A stretch of DNA of 40,434 nucleotides, from the NCBI GenBank assembly GCA_017962315.1, contig JAGCVN010000127.1, forward strand, positions 1-40,434, written 5' to 3'. Positions 25,316-34,655 of this stretch are shown here, piece after piece. Source of the stretch: Kiritimatiellia bacterium (GTDB taxonomy: Bacteria > Verrucomicrobiota > Kiritimatiellia > RFP12 > UBA1067). Under the pieces are notes generated by a model. That model saw only the letters and a program-made list of their open reading frames with translations. It did not search any database and was not told the origin of the DNA. Position 1 is the stretch's first letter. Each line of letters begins with the position of its first letter. The position numbers and the translations under genes were made by a program.

Positions 25316-28300
25316 CTACTTGACGAAGAGGATAAGGCCTCTGGCCTTGGAGGCGAGAACGATTTCGCCGTCCACGACCGAAACGCCCATCACCCACTCC
25401 GGTGCGCCCTCGGCGAGCGTGACGTTCGCACCCGCGAACTTGCCGCCCGCAGTCAGCACGTTCGCACCGCCCTTCGCGTGCTTGCCTTCCGCCGCCGTGA
25501 TCTTCACGACGACGTTGGACTGGCCATTCAGCGTCAAGGTCTTGCCCGACATGTCGAGAACCGGCGGCGTCTTGTCCGTGAAATTGAACCCAAGGCACGC
25601 GCCATCCGCAAGCGTGAGGTTCTTGCCAAACGTGACCGATCCGGACTGCGCCATCTCCAGCGTCGCACCGCTGTTTACCGTCGCATTGCCGCTACGAGTG
25701 AAGCCGCAGCCGACTTTGACGGACACGGTTGCCGTGTCCTGAACAGTCAGTGTGCCCATGAAATCGGATGGATACTCGAATACAATTTTTCCGCAGCCCT
25801 TCACGGTCATCGATCCTCCGCTGCCGATTCGTCCGAGGGAGCGGATAGTGCGAGCGACCGTGCGGTCGTCGTAGTCCGAGGTATCGACGGTGACCGCCCC
25901 GCCAAGCTCGAGGCAAAGGTCATAGCTCGTCGGATTCACTCCAAACGACCAGTCGTCAGACGATGCAAGCACGACGGTTTTGCCTGAGTTGATCATGAAG
26001 TACGGATAGCAGGTGGAGTTGCTCCTGCGGTTGTCCCTGAAGGAGAGTCCGCCGGAACCCAGAACGATTGTGTTGGTGATGCTGTCGCTCACGTTGTTGA
26101 GGTAGAACTGATGATTTTTCTGCGTCGAGCCGTTGTGGACAAGTCCCTTCGCCCGCGTCACGGCATCGCCAGTCGCAACGGCGAAGAAGCCGGCAAGACT
26201 ATATGCCGTTGTGGCGTTCGACCCAATCGTATCCAGCATCTCGCCCGTGACGTTGAACGTACCGGCGTTCTTGTAGAGGAAACGGTTCTTGTTTGTCGCG
26301 CCTAACGCGGCCTTCACTTCCGCAACGTTCAACGTGGCGTTTTCATTGATGACAAGATTGTACCCGTTATCAAGTGTCCCCGTCACGTTGACCGTCGCGC
26401 CGGACAGGATGCTCGCCCCGGTCGGAGGCTCATTCCAGTTCCCATCCAGGTTCCACACGCCCGCAAGGCGCATCTCATCGACGGACGGCATGGCCGTGAG
26501 CGCGATTCCGCCGCTGAACACGAGGTAATTCGCGTCGGCAAGCGGCAGCGCCGGCGTCGCCGCGCGCGCATCGACCGGACACGCAAACACATGGTGCTGC
26601 AAAGAGTTGTTCACGATGGAGGTCAACCCGGAAAGCGCCCTCTCGCCGGAGATCGTGACAAGCGCGGAATTCGTCGTGAATGTGATCGACGACGGGGCGA
26701 ACGTGTCGCCAAGCGTGAGATTCGCCGCCGTGTCGTTGCCGATTACGCAGGAGTCGCCACTCGTCGGAACCGTGCCGGGCAGCCAGTTCACGCCGTCGCT
26801 CAGGCTACCGCTTGCGCCGCCGACCCAGACGTATCCGGGATTGCCATAGACGCAGAGGATGGTTTTCGAGTCGGTCGAGAGACGCAGCGAGGCCCCGGCC
26901 GGAACAACCGCGCCGTCAAGGGCGGATGAGTTGAACGTCCCCGCGCCGCTGATCGTGAAGATTGCATAGACGCCGTCCGCAGGTGCGGTCTCGGGGACCA
27001 CGACTTCGTAGCCGCTCGCGAGATAGCTCTGCTCGGCGACGTACACCGTCGTTCCAAGTTCGACCGCCGTCTTGCCGGTGTAGGATGGCGCGACTGTAAA
27101 TCTTGCCTTGCCGCCGCCTTTGAACGTCAGGCTACCCGTGCCGGAAATGGTTCTGGCAATCGTGATGTCCTTGCCGTTCGTGTCAATCGTTCCGCCATTC
27201 GCCCCGGCCGTCACGGTCAGGTTGTTCTTGTTCGGGATGAACGCCGAGTTGTCCTTGTTTGCGCGAAGCGTTCCGCCGTCGAGCGTCACCGCCGCCGAGC
27301 CGCCAGAGCTCTTTCCGTTGACGATGATCCTTTCGCATGTGACAACGCCGCCGTCCGTGACGTTCACCGTTCCAACTGGGCTCTTGTTTCCGTAATAGCA
27401 CATGTTGATCGGGCCGAGCAGGTACACTTCGCCGCCTTGCACGTTCAGTGTTCCCTTGGCGTTCCCGGCCACGATGATGCCGTAGGAGGTTTCCGTCGAT
27501 TCATATTTCGCCCCCGACTTCACGGTCATCGTCGCGGGAGAGCTCGAACCCATGTGAATATACCCATTATGCGTCACCGTGCCGCCGGCGACCTCGAAAT
27601 ACGTATGAGAGGCGGTGTCAACTTTGCCGAGATCGACGGTACTTGAAATCGTCATTGTTCCATTCTCGTGGATGAACGACGTGTTTGCGCCAGCCGCACA
27701 GGCCAGGTACACGTTATTAAGCGTCCAGTCGCCGCCCGCCTTGACGATGGTAGAGGTGATGTTCGCGTCATTGCCAATATACCATTGCGCCGGACGGTTC
27801 GCGATTGTCGCGTTCTGCTCCATGCGCAGCGTCACGGGTTTCGCGGGATCCGTGCCGAAGGTAAGTTTCGTCCAGTTGATCGACGCCGTGCCGGAAAACG
27901 CGAGCGTTCCCTCGGAAAGCACGGTTTCGTCCGTCATGCGGCTTGTAGCGAGCGTGAGAGTGCCCGCGCCGTCCTTGGTGAGCGGGCCGGCAATGGGCGC
28001 GGCGATTGCTGCCGCAACGCCATTCGAGACGATGACGGCCGGCACCGTCAACGTCCCGCCGCCCGCAAGAACCTCCGCGTCGGCCCGGAACGTCACGTCA
28101 ACCGCCGTGACGTCGGCGCTGAGCGTCGCCTTGTCGCCGGAGTTCGCGAACGCGGCATGGGTTGAGTTGAACCAGTCGCCCGCAACGCCTCCCTTCGACC
28201 ACTTGCCGGCGGCCGTCCAGTCCGCCTCGGACGCACCGTCGTTCCAGACGTACTCGCCCGCAAGCGTGTCGAGAACCCTGATCGTCGTGTTGCCGTCGGC

Positions 28301-29818
28301 CAAGACAAGCGCGTAGCGGTTGCCCTCATTCCCCGTGAGCGTGATGGCCGCGAGGTCCGCCGCGCTGAACGTGCCGTTCTCCGTCGTGTTCGTGATGACG
28401 AGCGCACCGTCGCCGGCCCCGTTGGCGGAGAAATCGACCGACAGGTTCTCGATGAAGGACTTGTTTGTGTCCGCGACGGCAAGCGAGGTGCCGGCGTCAA
28501 GCGTCACGGCCGAGCAGCCGAGCGTCCCCACCGGCGTGACCATGCCGCCACCGACGAAGGAGATCGTGCCGTTCTCGCCGGACACGTCCGAGATGCCGGG
28601 TGTAATGGTGATGTTGTGCCAGGCCGTGTCGATCGTGCCGCCGTTCGCGCCGACTTCGACGGGCACTGAGGTAGGGATGAACGTTCCCGCCGCGCTGGCC
28701 GCAAGCTTACCGCCATTCAGAACAATCTTGCCGGAGCCGGACGAGATGATGCTCTTTGCCGTGAACGTTCCGCCGTTGAGAACCAACGTGCCCGAGGTCC
28801 CGCTCGCCCTGCCGATATAGGTGCTCCCGCTCGATGTCACCGTTCCGTCGTTCAGCGTGAACGTATTACCGGAGGTGGTGCCGGACGTCCCGATTGATAA
28901 CTCGTTGTAGGACGTCAGCGTTCCGCCGTCCATCGTGAACGTGCCGCAGGAGCCGTTGCCCGACCCAAGCCGCAGATAATAGCAAGTCCAGTCGCCGCCA
29001 AACTGCTCGACGATGCCCGTGGCGTTCTCGGCAACGCCCACGTTGAATACATTGCCCGAACCTGTCTGGCGCACAGTGCTTGAAGTCCCCCTGAACACGC
29101 TGTTCGCCCCCTTGTTGTTGGCGACGTTGAGGTCGCGCGAAACCGTCAACGTGGAATTGGAAAAGGTCACCGAGGATGTCGCGTACGTGCGCATATACTG
29201 AGCCGACATCGTTGTGTTCGTGATATATGACGCCGACGTCTCGTTCTGCTCAAAGGAGCCGGCGGAGAAGTCGAGCGTCGCTTTGTCTGCAACAAGCGTG
29301 CTTCCGCCGCGAAGATAAGCGTGGGACTTCGTCGTCAAGGACACGGTTGACGACCCATCGCCGACCTTCAGCCAGAAGTTGTGGGTGGCTCCACTACCTT
29401 CGCCGAGATGGGTCTTCTTCCCGCTGGTGCCGTTGAACTCATAGGTCCCGGACTTGATCCACAGCCAGCCGTCCTCGAAATAACCGAACCAGATGTCGTC
29501 CTTGATGGTCAGCTTGTTAGCTGGATCGGTCGCCTCAAAGATGTAGGGATTGGATGCTGAGCTTCCGGCACCCATGTGGATATTGCCAGTGTAGGTGTAT
29601 GAGCCATTCAGCGTGGCGGTCATGTTTTTGACGCCGGCAGTTCTAAACGCCAACGAGTCGCTTCCGCCCGGCATGGAGTCCCAGTTGCCCGACGTGTTCC
29701 AGAGCGTGTTGGCGCCGTTGCCCTTCCAGTTGCGCTGCGCCGCCATCAACGGCACTGCCGCCGCCATGCAGATTGCGGTCGCGACAAGCGCAACCTTACC
29801 GATCGTTTTTGTCTTCAT
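25316..29818 (-). CDS. giant secreted beta-strand-repeat surface protein (paralogue A)
   Basis: About 1500 aa, exported, probably an elongated beta-helix at the cell surface. The first 27 residues (MKTKTIGKVALVATAICMAA...) are a Sec signal. The mature start RNWKGNGANTLWNTSGNWDS is the W...W....NW pattern that opens proteins with autotransporter-associated beta-strand repeats. Many Gly/Thr/Ser-rich repeats follow, of types GTLVLNGGTFTAKSI, GTFTMDGGTLTSYNELSIG and GSLTFKGGGKARF-SYTGKTAVELGT. At ~two thirds lies a WVGGASGSLSDGVNW module shared with the other paralogues, and the last ~62 residues form the common C-terminal module ending in GLILFVK. No autotransporter beta-barrel, LPXTG or PEP-CTERM helix is seen. 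ATG 29818 has AAGGA upstream; the frame extends 20 codons further without support. Adhesin or polysaccharide-binding roles are guesses. Confidence 0.82.
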   Translation of the reverse strand: MKTKTIGKVALVATAICMAAAVPLMAAQRNWKGNGANTLWNTSGNWDSMPGGSDSLAFRTAGVKNMTATLNGSYTYTGNIHMGAGSSASNPYIFEATDPANKLTIKDDIWFGYFEDGWLWIKSGTYEFNGTSGKKTHLGEGSGATHNFWLKVGDGSSTVSLTTKSHAYLRGGSTLVADKATLDFSAGSFEQNETSASYITNTTMSAQYMRTYATSSVTFSNSTLTVSRDLNVANNKGANSVFRGTSSTVRQTGSGNVFNVGVAENATGIVEQFGGDWTCYYLRLGSGNGSCGTFTMDGGTLTSYNELSIGTSGTTSGNTFTLNDGTVTSSGSTYIGRASGTSGTLVLNGGTFTAKSIISSGSGKIVLNGGKLAASAAGTFIPTSVPVEVGANGGTIDTAWHNITITPGISDVSGENGTISFVGGGMVTPVGTLGCSAVTLDAGTSLAVADTNKSFIENLSVDFSANGAGDGALVITNTTENGTFSAADLAAITLTGNEGNRYALVLADGNTTIRVLDTLAGEYVWNDGASEADWTAAGKWSKGGVAGDWFNSTHAAFANSGDKATLSADVTAVDVTFRADAEVLAGGGTLTVPAVIVSNGVAAAIAAPIAGPLTKDGAGTLTLATSRMTDETVLSEGTLAFSGTASINWTKLTFGTDPAKPVTLRMEQNATIANRPAQWYIGNDANITSTIVKAGGDWTLNNVYLACAAGANTSFIHENGTMTISSTVDLGKVDTASHTYFEVAGGTVTHNGYIHMGSSSPATMTVKSGAKYESTETSYGIIVAGNAKGTLNVQGGEVYLLGPINMCYYGNKSPVGTVNVTDGGVVTCERIIVNGKSSGGSAAVTLDGGTLRANKDNSAFIPNKNNLTVTAGANGGTIDTNGKDITIARTISGTGSLTFKGGGKARFTVAPSYTGKTAVELGTTVYVAEQSYLASGYEVVVPETAPADGVYAIFTISGAGTFNSSALDGAVVPAGASLRLSTDSKTILCVYGNPGYVWVGGASGSLSDGVNWLPGTVPTSGDSCVIGNDTAANLTLGDTFAPSSITFTTNSALVTISGERALSGLTSIVNNSLQHHVFACPVDARAATPALPLADANYLVFSGGIALTAMPSVDEMRLAGVWNLDGNWNEPPTGASILSGATVNVTGTLDNGYNLVINENATLNVAEVKAALGATNKNRFLYKNAGTFNVTGEMLDTIGSNATTAYSLAGFFAVATGDAVTRAKGLVHNGSTQKNHQFYLNNVSDSITNTIVLGSGGLSFRDNRRSNSTCYPYFMINSGKTVVLASSDDWSFGVNPTSYDLCLELGGAVTVDTSDYDDRTVARTIRSLGRIGSGGSMTVKGCGKIVFEYPSDFMGTLTVQDTATVSVKVGCGFTRSGNATVNSGATLEMAQSGSVTFGKNLTLADGACLGFNFTDKTPPVLDMSGKTLTLNGQSNVVVKITAAEGKHAKGGANVLTAGGKFAGANVTLAEGAPEWVMGVSVVDGEIVLASKARGLILFVK

Positions 29819-29878
29819 CGCCACATTCCTTTGCAAATTTCCATCAGGGAAACCTGTCTTCCCCAAACGTATGTTCAC

Positions 29879-29907
29879 ATCTTAGCGGTTTGGGAAAGGT
29901 CTGTCAA
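29879..29907 (-). promoter_or_regulatory. strong promoter of surface paralogue A, with TTTGCAAAT sites
   Basis: On the minus strand TTGACA (29907-29902), 17 bases, TAAGAT (29884-29879). Directly upstream is the palindrome AATTTGCAAATT, touching the -35, and a second AAATTTGCAAAGG copy overlaps the ribosome-site region near 29829-29841. The paired sites could be operators. Confidence 0.7.
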
Positions 29908-29999
29908 TTTGCAAATTATTGGGACTCTTCAGGCATAATACAACGAGTCGCTTACCCGTTCTACTATTGAGCGTGTTACCTGGCAGGGGTACACATTGC

Positions 30000-32900
30000 C
30001 TATCGGACGATTAGGATGAAGCCGCTGGGGATTGCCTCAAGAACGATGTTGCCATCGGCATTGACCGACACGCCCTTCGCCCAATCCGGCGCATCGGCGG
30101 CGAGCGTAACGTTCGCGTCCGTGAACGCACCGCCCGAAGTGAGCACATGTGCGCCGCCCTTCGCGCGCTTGCCTTCCGCCGCCGACACTTTCACCACGAC
30201 CGTGCCGTTCTCACCGAGCGCCACGGTCTTGCCGGTCACGTCAAGCACCGGTGCCGTCGCCTTCTCCGTGAAGTTGAAGCCGAGTGCCGCGCCGTCCACG
30301 AGCGTCAGGCCGCCGCCGAGCGCGACCGCGCCGGACTCCGCCACCTCCAGCGTCGCGCCGGAGTTGACGGTCACAAGGCCGTTGCCGGGCTTGCAGCCAA
30401 CCTTCACCGACGCCGTCGCCGTGTCCTGTACGGTAAGACCGCCAAAGCTGCTGTTCTCGTTCGAGAACACGACCTTGCCGTTGCCTGTGATGTGCATCGG
30501 GCCGACGGTCACCATTCCGTCAAGCGTGACGGTGTGGCTCGTCGCGGAATCGTATTCCGCGTCGCCGATCGCGTAGTGGCTCGTGTCGATGACAAGGAAT
30601 CCGCCGTTCCCGTCACCGATCTGGAGGGCGCATGTGGCGCGCCCGCTCGGATGCGCCATGAGCGTCCAGTCCGCATACGAGTGGAGCGTCGCCGCCGGAC
30701 GCCCGTCGAGCGTCTTGCCGAGCTTCGTCTCGTAGTGCGCGCCAGCGTAAATCGCCGTTTCGGGGAAGGAAAGTCCGCCCGGCCCAATCACCCACACGCC
30801 TTCGCCATTGTAGCCGCCGGTGGATACCGTCGTGCCCGTGAGTCCGCCGCAGTTGAGCATGAACACGGGGTACGGGAAACCGCCCCCCGTCTTCTTGGTC
30901 GCCGCGCACGTCAGTTTCTCCGCGATGATCGTGCCGCCGACCAGATCCGCACCGGCATACGAATGGAAGAGGACGGCGTCGCCGGTCGTCCTGACCTCCT
31001 TCGTGCGGACAACCCCGTTGCCGTTGTCGAAGACAACGTTGAAGTAGGCCGTCTTGCCGCCCGACGCCGACGACCTGACGCAGTTGTTGTACACCAACCG
31101 CTCGACAACTGCCGTCGCCCCGGCGTCGATGAACATGTGGTCGATGTTGCCGTTGTTGAACGAGAATGTCGTGCCAGGCACAAGATCGCCGTAGTTCCCG
31201 CTCGTCACATATCGCTGTTCCGACTCCGTCGTGAGCGTGACGTTGCCGCTCCAGTAGTCGACGGTGGCGCTGCCCGTCTTCGGCGCGTCGTACATCGTGA
31301 TGCCGCCCGCGAACACCATGTAGTCGCCGGAGCCGCGCGTGATGTCGGGCGTGATGCCGTCCGCGCAGACAATCGGGCAGTTGAACACGTGGTGGAACGG
31401 CGCATGGTTCACAATCGCCGTGACGCCGGAAAGCGTCCGTTCGCCGGAAATGGTGACAAGCGCGGTTTCCGCCGGGAACGTGATGGAGATCGCGGCAAAG
31501 GTGTCGCCGACAGTGAGGTTCGCCTCCGTCACGTTGCCGATGATGCAGTTGTCGCCTGTCGGGACAACGCCCGTGGACCAGTTCGCGCCGACGCTGAGGC
31601 TTCCGCTCGCGCCGCCGATCCATGCGGGATCGGGATTGCCGTAAACGCAGAGCACGGACTTGCCGTCGGCGGAAAGGACGAGACGGCATCCCGCCGGCGC
31701 AGCAACGCCCGTCAACGCGCTTGCCGGGAACGTCCCTTCGCCTGTAATCGAGAGAAGCACATAGACACCATCCGCAGGCGCCGTCGCCGGAACCGTCACC
31801 GCAAGTCCGCCAACAATCGCGCCGGGCTCGGGAATGAGAACCGTCGTGCCGACCTCCACCGTCGTCGCGCCCGTGTACGTGTTGCCCGCCGCGAGCGTGA
31901 TCTTCCCGCCGCCCTTGAACGTCATGCCGCCGCCAGTCGATTCCGCGTCTTCAAGAATCGGCTCGTGAACGGCCACCGTGAAGCCGTTGACGTCGATGAT
32001 ACCGCCATTCGCCGTCACCTTGACGAAAAGCCTGTCGTGCGCCGTGATGAGCTCCTGGTAGCTGCACATGACCGTTCCGCCGTTGAACCTGAACGTGCTG
32101 AGGGCGGATGTTCCGGCGTTGTACCAGATGCGCTTCACGAGGAGCGAGCCGCCCGTCTTGAGATCAACCAGCCCGTCGCCGGCGTCTGCGGCGTAGGCGA
32201 AGATCACGTCGGATCCAAGCGTGACGCTTCCGCCGTTGTCGATCACGACGGTGCCATCTCCCGAATGAGCGACGAGCAGGCTCCCCGCCGCGTCAAGCGT
32301 ACCCGAGCCCTTGACCGTGAGCATTCCGTCGTTATTGGCACCGACGATCGTGTAGCTGCCCGTATGCGTGGTCCTGACCGTTCCGCCGCTGATCTCCATC
32401 GACCCGAGGTTTCCACCGGCGACATCGCCGACGGACAGGTAGCTTCCGGCCGTCAGCGTGCCGCCCCTGTGAATGAACGTCGCCGTGGTCCCAGCCGTGG
32501 TCTTGCAGATGAAGAAGTTCCCGCTCACCGTCCAATCGCCGCCGTCCTTCACGAGCGTCGCGGCATCCGTTGCGGACGTTCCGATCGTCACGCTGGCCTG
32601 GCTCGCCAGAGCCGCGTCGCTCGCGAAGCGCAACGTTCCGCACGGAAGCGTGAACACACCGCTCGCCGTGCCGTATGTGCCGTTCGTGAGCGTCGCGTCC
32701 GTCTCGGCGGTCGTTGCCGGAATGCCGTCGAACGTGCCGCCGTCCATGGAGAGCGCACCTTCCAAAAGCGTGAGCGTGGTGGCGGGTTTCGCCGGAAGAA
32801 CGAGCGTCCCCGCGCCCGTCTTTGCGAAGTCGCCGCCGAACGGCGCGGAGATCGTCGCCGTCACGCCGTCCGCAACGGAGACAACCGGCACCGTCAGCGA

Positions 32901-34409
32901 TGCCGATCCGGCGATGGTGGCGTCTTCGCTGAACGTCACCGTACTCGCAGTGGCCGCCGTGTCGACATCGGCGATGGCGCCGTCCGTCGCGAAGATCGCG
33001 TCGTTGCCGTCCGTCCAGCTTGCGCCGCCGTTCCAGTTCGCGCCGTCCCAGGAGGCGGAGACGCCGGTCGCCCCGGCCCAGGTGAGCGCCCGCCTCGTCA
33101 CGGTGACGGCGATTGCGCCATCGACGATGGAAAGCGTCGCGCCGTCAAGGCCCGCGCCAAGCGTGACAGACGCAAGGTCGGCAGTCGTGCAGGGCGTGCC
33201 GTCGGCGCATGAAAGAAGGATATGCGTGCCTTCGGCGGAAACCCCGACCGGTCTCAGGACGGTCAAGCCGCGGGAGAGGATCGCGTCCTTGGCCGTACCG
33301 TCGGCGACGACGAGATGCGTCTGCTCGTTCAGGTACGTCACGCCGGTGTAGTTCACAGCGCCCGTCAGGCGCACCGTGCCGCCGTTGCCGGTGAACGTCA
33401 GCTTGCCCGTTTCGCCCGTCGCGTCGTCGAGATCCTCGGCAATCGTGATGTCGTATCCGGCCGTGTCGATCTTCGCGCCGCCGGCGCCGACCTTGACGGA
33501 CAGGTTGTTGTGCGCCGCGACGAGCGTGCCGGCCTGAAGCGCCCTGAGCGTGCCGCCGTTGAGCGTGAACGTCGCCGCCGCCGCGCCGGAGCCGTATTTG
33601 ACAGTCTTCGTGGCGAGCGTACCGCCGTTGAGGTTAAGGAAACAATCCCTGCCCGAAACGCAGGCGGGATTGGCGCAGAACAGTACGCCGTTCGCAGACG
33701 CGGTTGCAAGACCTCCCTCGACCGTGAAGACGCCCCTTCCGTTCGCGCCGACGATGATCGACCCTGCGGTCGCCTGAAGTTCGCCACCTGTAATTTTGAG
33801 CTCGCCGACGCCAGTATCTGTGTTGATTTCGCAGAGAGCGATGTTCCCCGCCGTGTTCTTGACGATTCCACCGCTGATTTCGAGGTACGCCCGCTTCGCG
33901 GTTTTACGCCCGAGGATGACGCCGTACTGCGCAGCGGTCATCGTCCCACTTTGATGGTAGAACTCCACTTCCGAGTTTGAGCCCTCGGCGAGATAGATTG
34001 TCTGGCGGTTGCTGCCTGTCTTGGTCAGGTTACCACTCTCGTTCGTGAACGTAAGATGGACACCTTCCGCTGTACCGCCCCAGAACTCATAGTTGTAAAC
34101 CTCCCAGTCGCCCTTCTTCACGATGTTCACCGTCGCGTTCGCGGTCGTGTTTTTAAAGCAGTAGAATTTCAGCGGCCCGATGAACACGAAGTCGCCGGAA
34201 TCGACGGCGAAGTCGTTCGCGATCTGCGTGCTGCTGGTGCTACTGATGTACGTCTTCTCAGAGACGGAGAGATGCAGTTGGTTGCCGGCACCGACCGCGC
34301 CGTCCCAGTTCGTCGTGTCCCAGATATCGTACGGGGCTTCCTCGCTTCCGCCGACCTTCGTTGCATCCCAATGCCGGTCCGCCGCCCGCGCCGACAATGG
34401 CGCCGCCAT
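30000..34409 (-). CDS. giant beta-strand-repeat surface protein (paralogue B), signal peptide out of frame
   Basis: About 1469 aa are in frame; the native protein would be ~1490 aa. The first in-frame ATG (34409) lies inside the hydrophobic core of the signal peptide (AAPLSARA) and has no ribosome site. The real start is almost certainly ATG 34483 with AAAGGAG upstream, separated from this frame by an eight-G run (see 34447-34454). The body matches paralogue A: mature start ADRHWDATKVGG with a later WDTTNWDGAVG, PATR-type repeats such as MEISGGTVRTTHTGSYTIVG and NNDGMLTVKGSGTLDAAGS, then the WIGGASGSLSVGANW module followed by a VTISGERTLSGVTAIVN block near-identical to that of A. The last ~63 residues are the shared C-terminal module ending in GFILIVR. 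As assembled, the protein would not be exported or made efficiently. Confidence 0.82.
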   Translation of the reverse strand: MAAPLSARAADRHWDATKVGGSEEAPYDIWDTTNWDGAVGAGNQLHLSVSEKTYISSTSSTQIANDFAVDSGDFVFIGPLKFYCFKNTTANATVNIVKKGDWEVYNYEFWGGTAEGVHLTFTNESGNLTKTGSNRQTIYLAEGSNSEVEFYHQSGTMTAAQYGVILGRKTAKRAYLEISGGIVKNTAGNIALCEINTDTGVGELKITGGELQATAGSIIVGANGRGVFTVEGGLATASANGVLFCANPACVSGRDCFLNLNGGTLATKTVKYGSGAAAATFTLNGGTLRALQAGTLVAAHNNLSVKVGAGGAKIDTAGYDITIAEDLDDATGETGKLTFTGNGGTVRLTGAVNYTGVTYLNEQTHLVVADGTAKDAILSRGLTVLRPVGVSAEGTHILLSCADGTPCTTADLASVTLGAGLDGATLSIVDGAIAVTVTRRALTWAGATGVSASWDGANWNGGASWTDGNDAIFATDGAIADVDTAATASTVTFSEDATIAGSASLTVPVVSVADGVTATISAPFGGDFAKTGAGTLVLPAKPATTLTLLEGALSMDGGTFDGIPATTAETDATLTNGTYGTASGVFTLPCGTLRFASDAALASQASVTIGTSATDAATLVKDGGDWTVSGNFFICKTTAGTTATFIHRGGTLTAGSYLSVGDVAGGNLGSMEISGGTVRTTHTGSYTIVGANNDGMLTVKGSGTLDAAGSLLVAHSGDGTVVIDNGGSVTLGSDVIFAYAADAGDGLVDLKTGGSLLVKRIWYNAGTSALSTFRFNGGTVMCSYQELITAHDRLFVKVTANGGIIDVNGFTVAVHEPILEDAESTGGGMTFKGGGKITLAAGNTYTGATTVEVGTTVLIPEPGAIVGGLAVTVPATAPADGVYVLLSITGEGTFPASALTGVAAPAGCRLVLSADGKSVLCVYGNPDPAWIGGASGSLSVGANWSTGVVPTGDNCIIGNVTEANLTVGDTFAAISITFPAETALVTISGERTLSGVTAIVNHAPFHHVFNCPIVCADGITPDITRGSGDYMVFAGGITMYDAPKTGSATVDYWSGNVTLTTESEQRYVTSGNYGDLVPGTTFSFNNGNIDHMFIDAGATAVVERLVYNNCVRSSASGGKTAYFNVVFDNGNGVVRTKEVRTTGDAVLFHSYAGADLVGGTIIAEKLTCAATKKTGGGFPYPVFMLNCGGLTGTTVSTGGYNGEGVWVIGPGGLSFPETAIYAGAHYETKLGKTLDGRPAATLHSYADWTLMAHPSGRATCALQIGDGNGGFLVIDTSHYAIGDAEYDSATSHTVTLDGMVTVGPMHITGNGKVVFSNENSSFGGLTVQDTATASVKVGCKPGNGLVTVNSGATLEVAESGAVALGGGLTLVDGAALGFNFTEKATAPVLDVTGKTVALGENGTVVVKVSAAEGKRAKGGAHVLTSGGAFTDANVTLAADAPDWAKGVSVNADGNIVLEAIPSGFILIVR

Positions 34410-34483
34410 GCAGACTGTCGCGGCGAGGAGGGAAACTACGGTTTTACCCCCCCCATGGGGATTTTGCCAGTTATCATTTTCAT
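34410..34483 (-). other. frame-separated signal-peptide start of paralogue B
   Basis: From ATG 34483 the frame reads MKMITGKIPMGG then hits TAG after 15 codons. With one additional G in the run at 34447-34454 the same start reads on through GKTVVSLLAATVCMAAPLSARA into ADRHW, a complete Sec signal peptide with SARA as cleavage site. The frame offset between ATG 34483 and the downstream ORF is exactly +1 base. Confidence 0.8.
34447..34454 (-). repeat. G8 homopolymer in signal-peptide codons (possible phase-variation tract)
   Basis: Eight consecutive C on the + strand (G on the coding strand, where one G belongs to the preceding ATG codon). It is the longest mononucleotide run noticed in a coding region here and sits exactly at the frameshift point of paralogue B. 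Slipped-strand changes of one base would switch the gene between off and on. Confidence 0.7.
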
Positions 34484-34508
34484 CGTTGTTTTCTCCTTTG
34501 TGGTTCTA

Positions 34509-34549
34509 AAAATCACTGGACTTGCTCCTAGCAGTCGAGGAACTCCGTC
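34509..34549 (-). promoter_or_regulatory. shared leader element, copy in paralogue B 5' UTR
   Basis: On the minus strand the leader reads CGGAGTTCCTCGAC, a 6-base variable part, GGAGCAA, then TGATTTTT. The same order of blocks is found in the leader of paralogue C (37388-37422). It lies between promoter and ribosome site, so it is transcribed; the AGGAG-like GGAGCAA is too far from the start to serve as ribosome site. Confidence 0.5.
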
Positions 34550-34617
34550 GGCGTCATCGCAGATTCGATCAGCGCATTGCCGATGTGGAGAGGGTCCTTT
34601 CTTGTCAGAACGGGAAG

Positions 34618-34647
34618 ATTATATCAGATTTCTGGCATTCAGGTCAA
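34618..34647 (-). promoter_or_regulatory. promoter of surface paralogue B
   Basis: On the minus strand TTGACC (34647-34642), 18 bases, TATAAT (34623-34618), 135 bases before ATG 34483. The spacer contains a 17-mer (34623-34639) repeated exactly at 37495-37511. Confidence 0.7.
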
Positions 34648-34655
34648 TCGGAATT

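Noticed and set aside
30147-33212. A 1021-codon open frame on the + strand opposite surface paralogue B.
   Set aside because: It is Arg/Ala/Val-rich with no domain, and its existence follows from the GC-rich third positions of the minus-strand gene. The minus frame has signal peptide, repeats and paralogues.
34409-34409. ATG 34409 as the genuine start of paralogue B.
   Set aside because: No ribosome site, and it lies inside what would be the hydrophobic signal core; ATG 34483 has a strong site and completes the signal peptide once the G tract is corrected.
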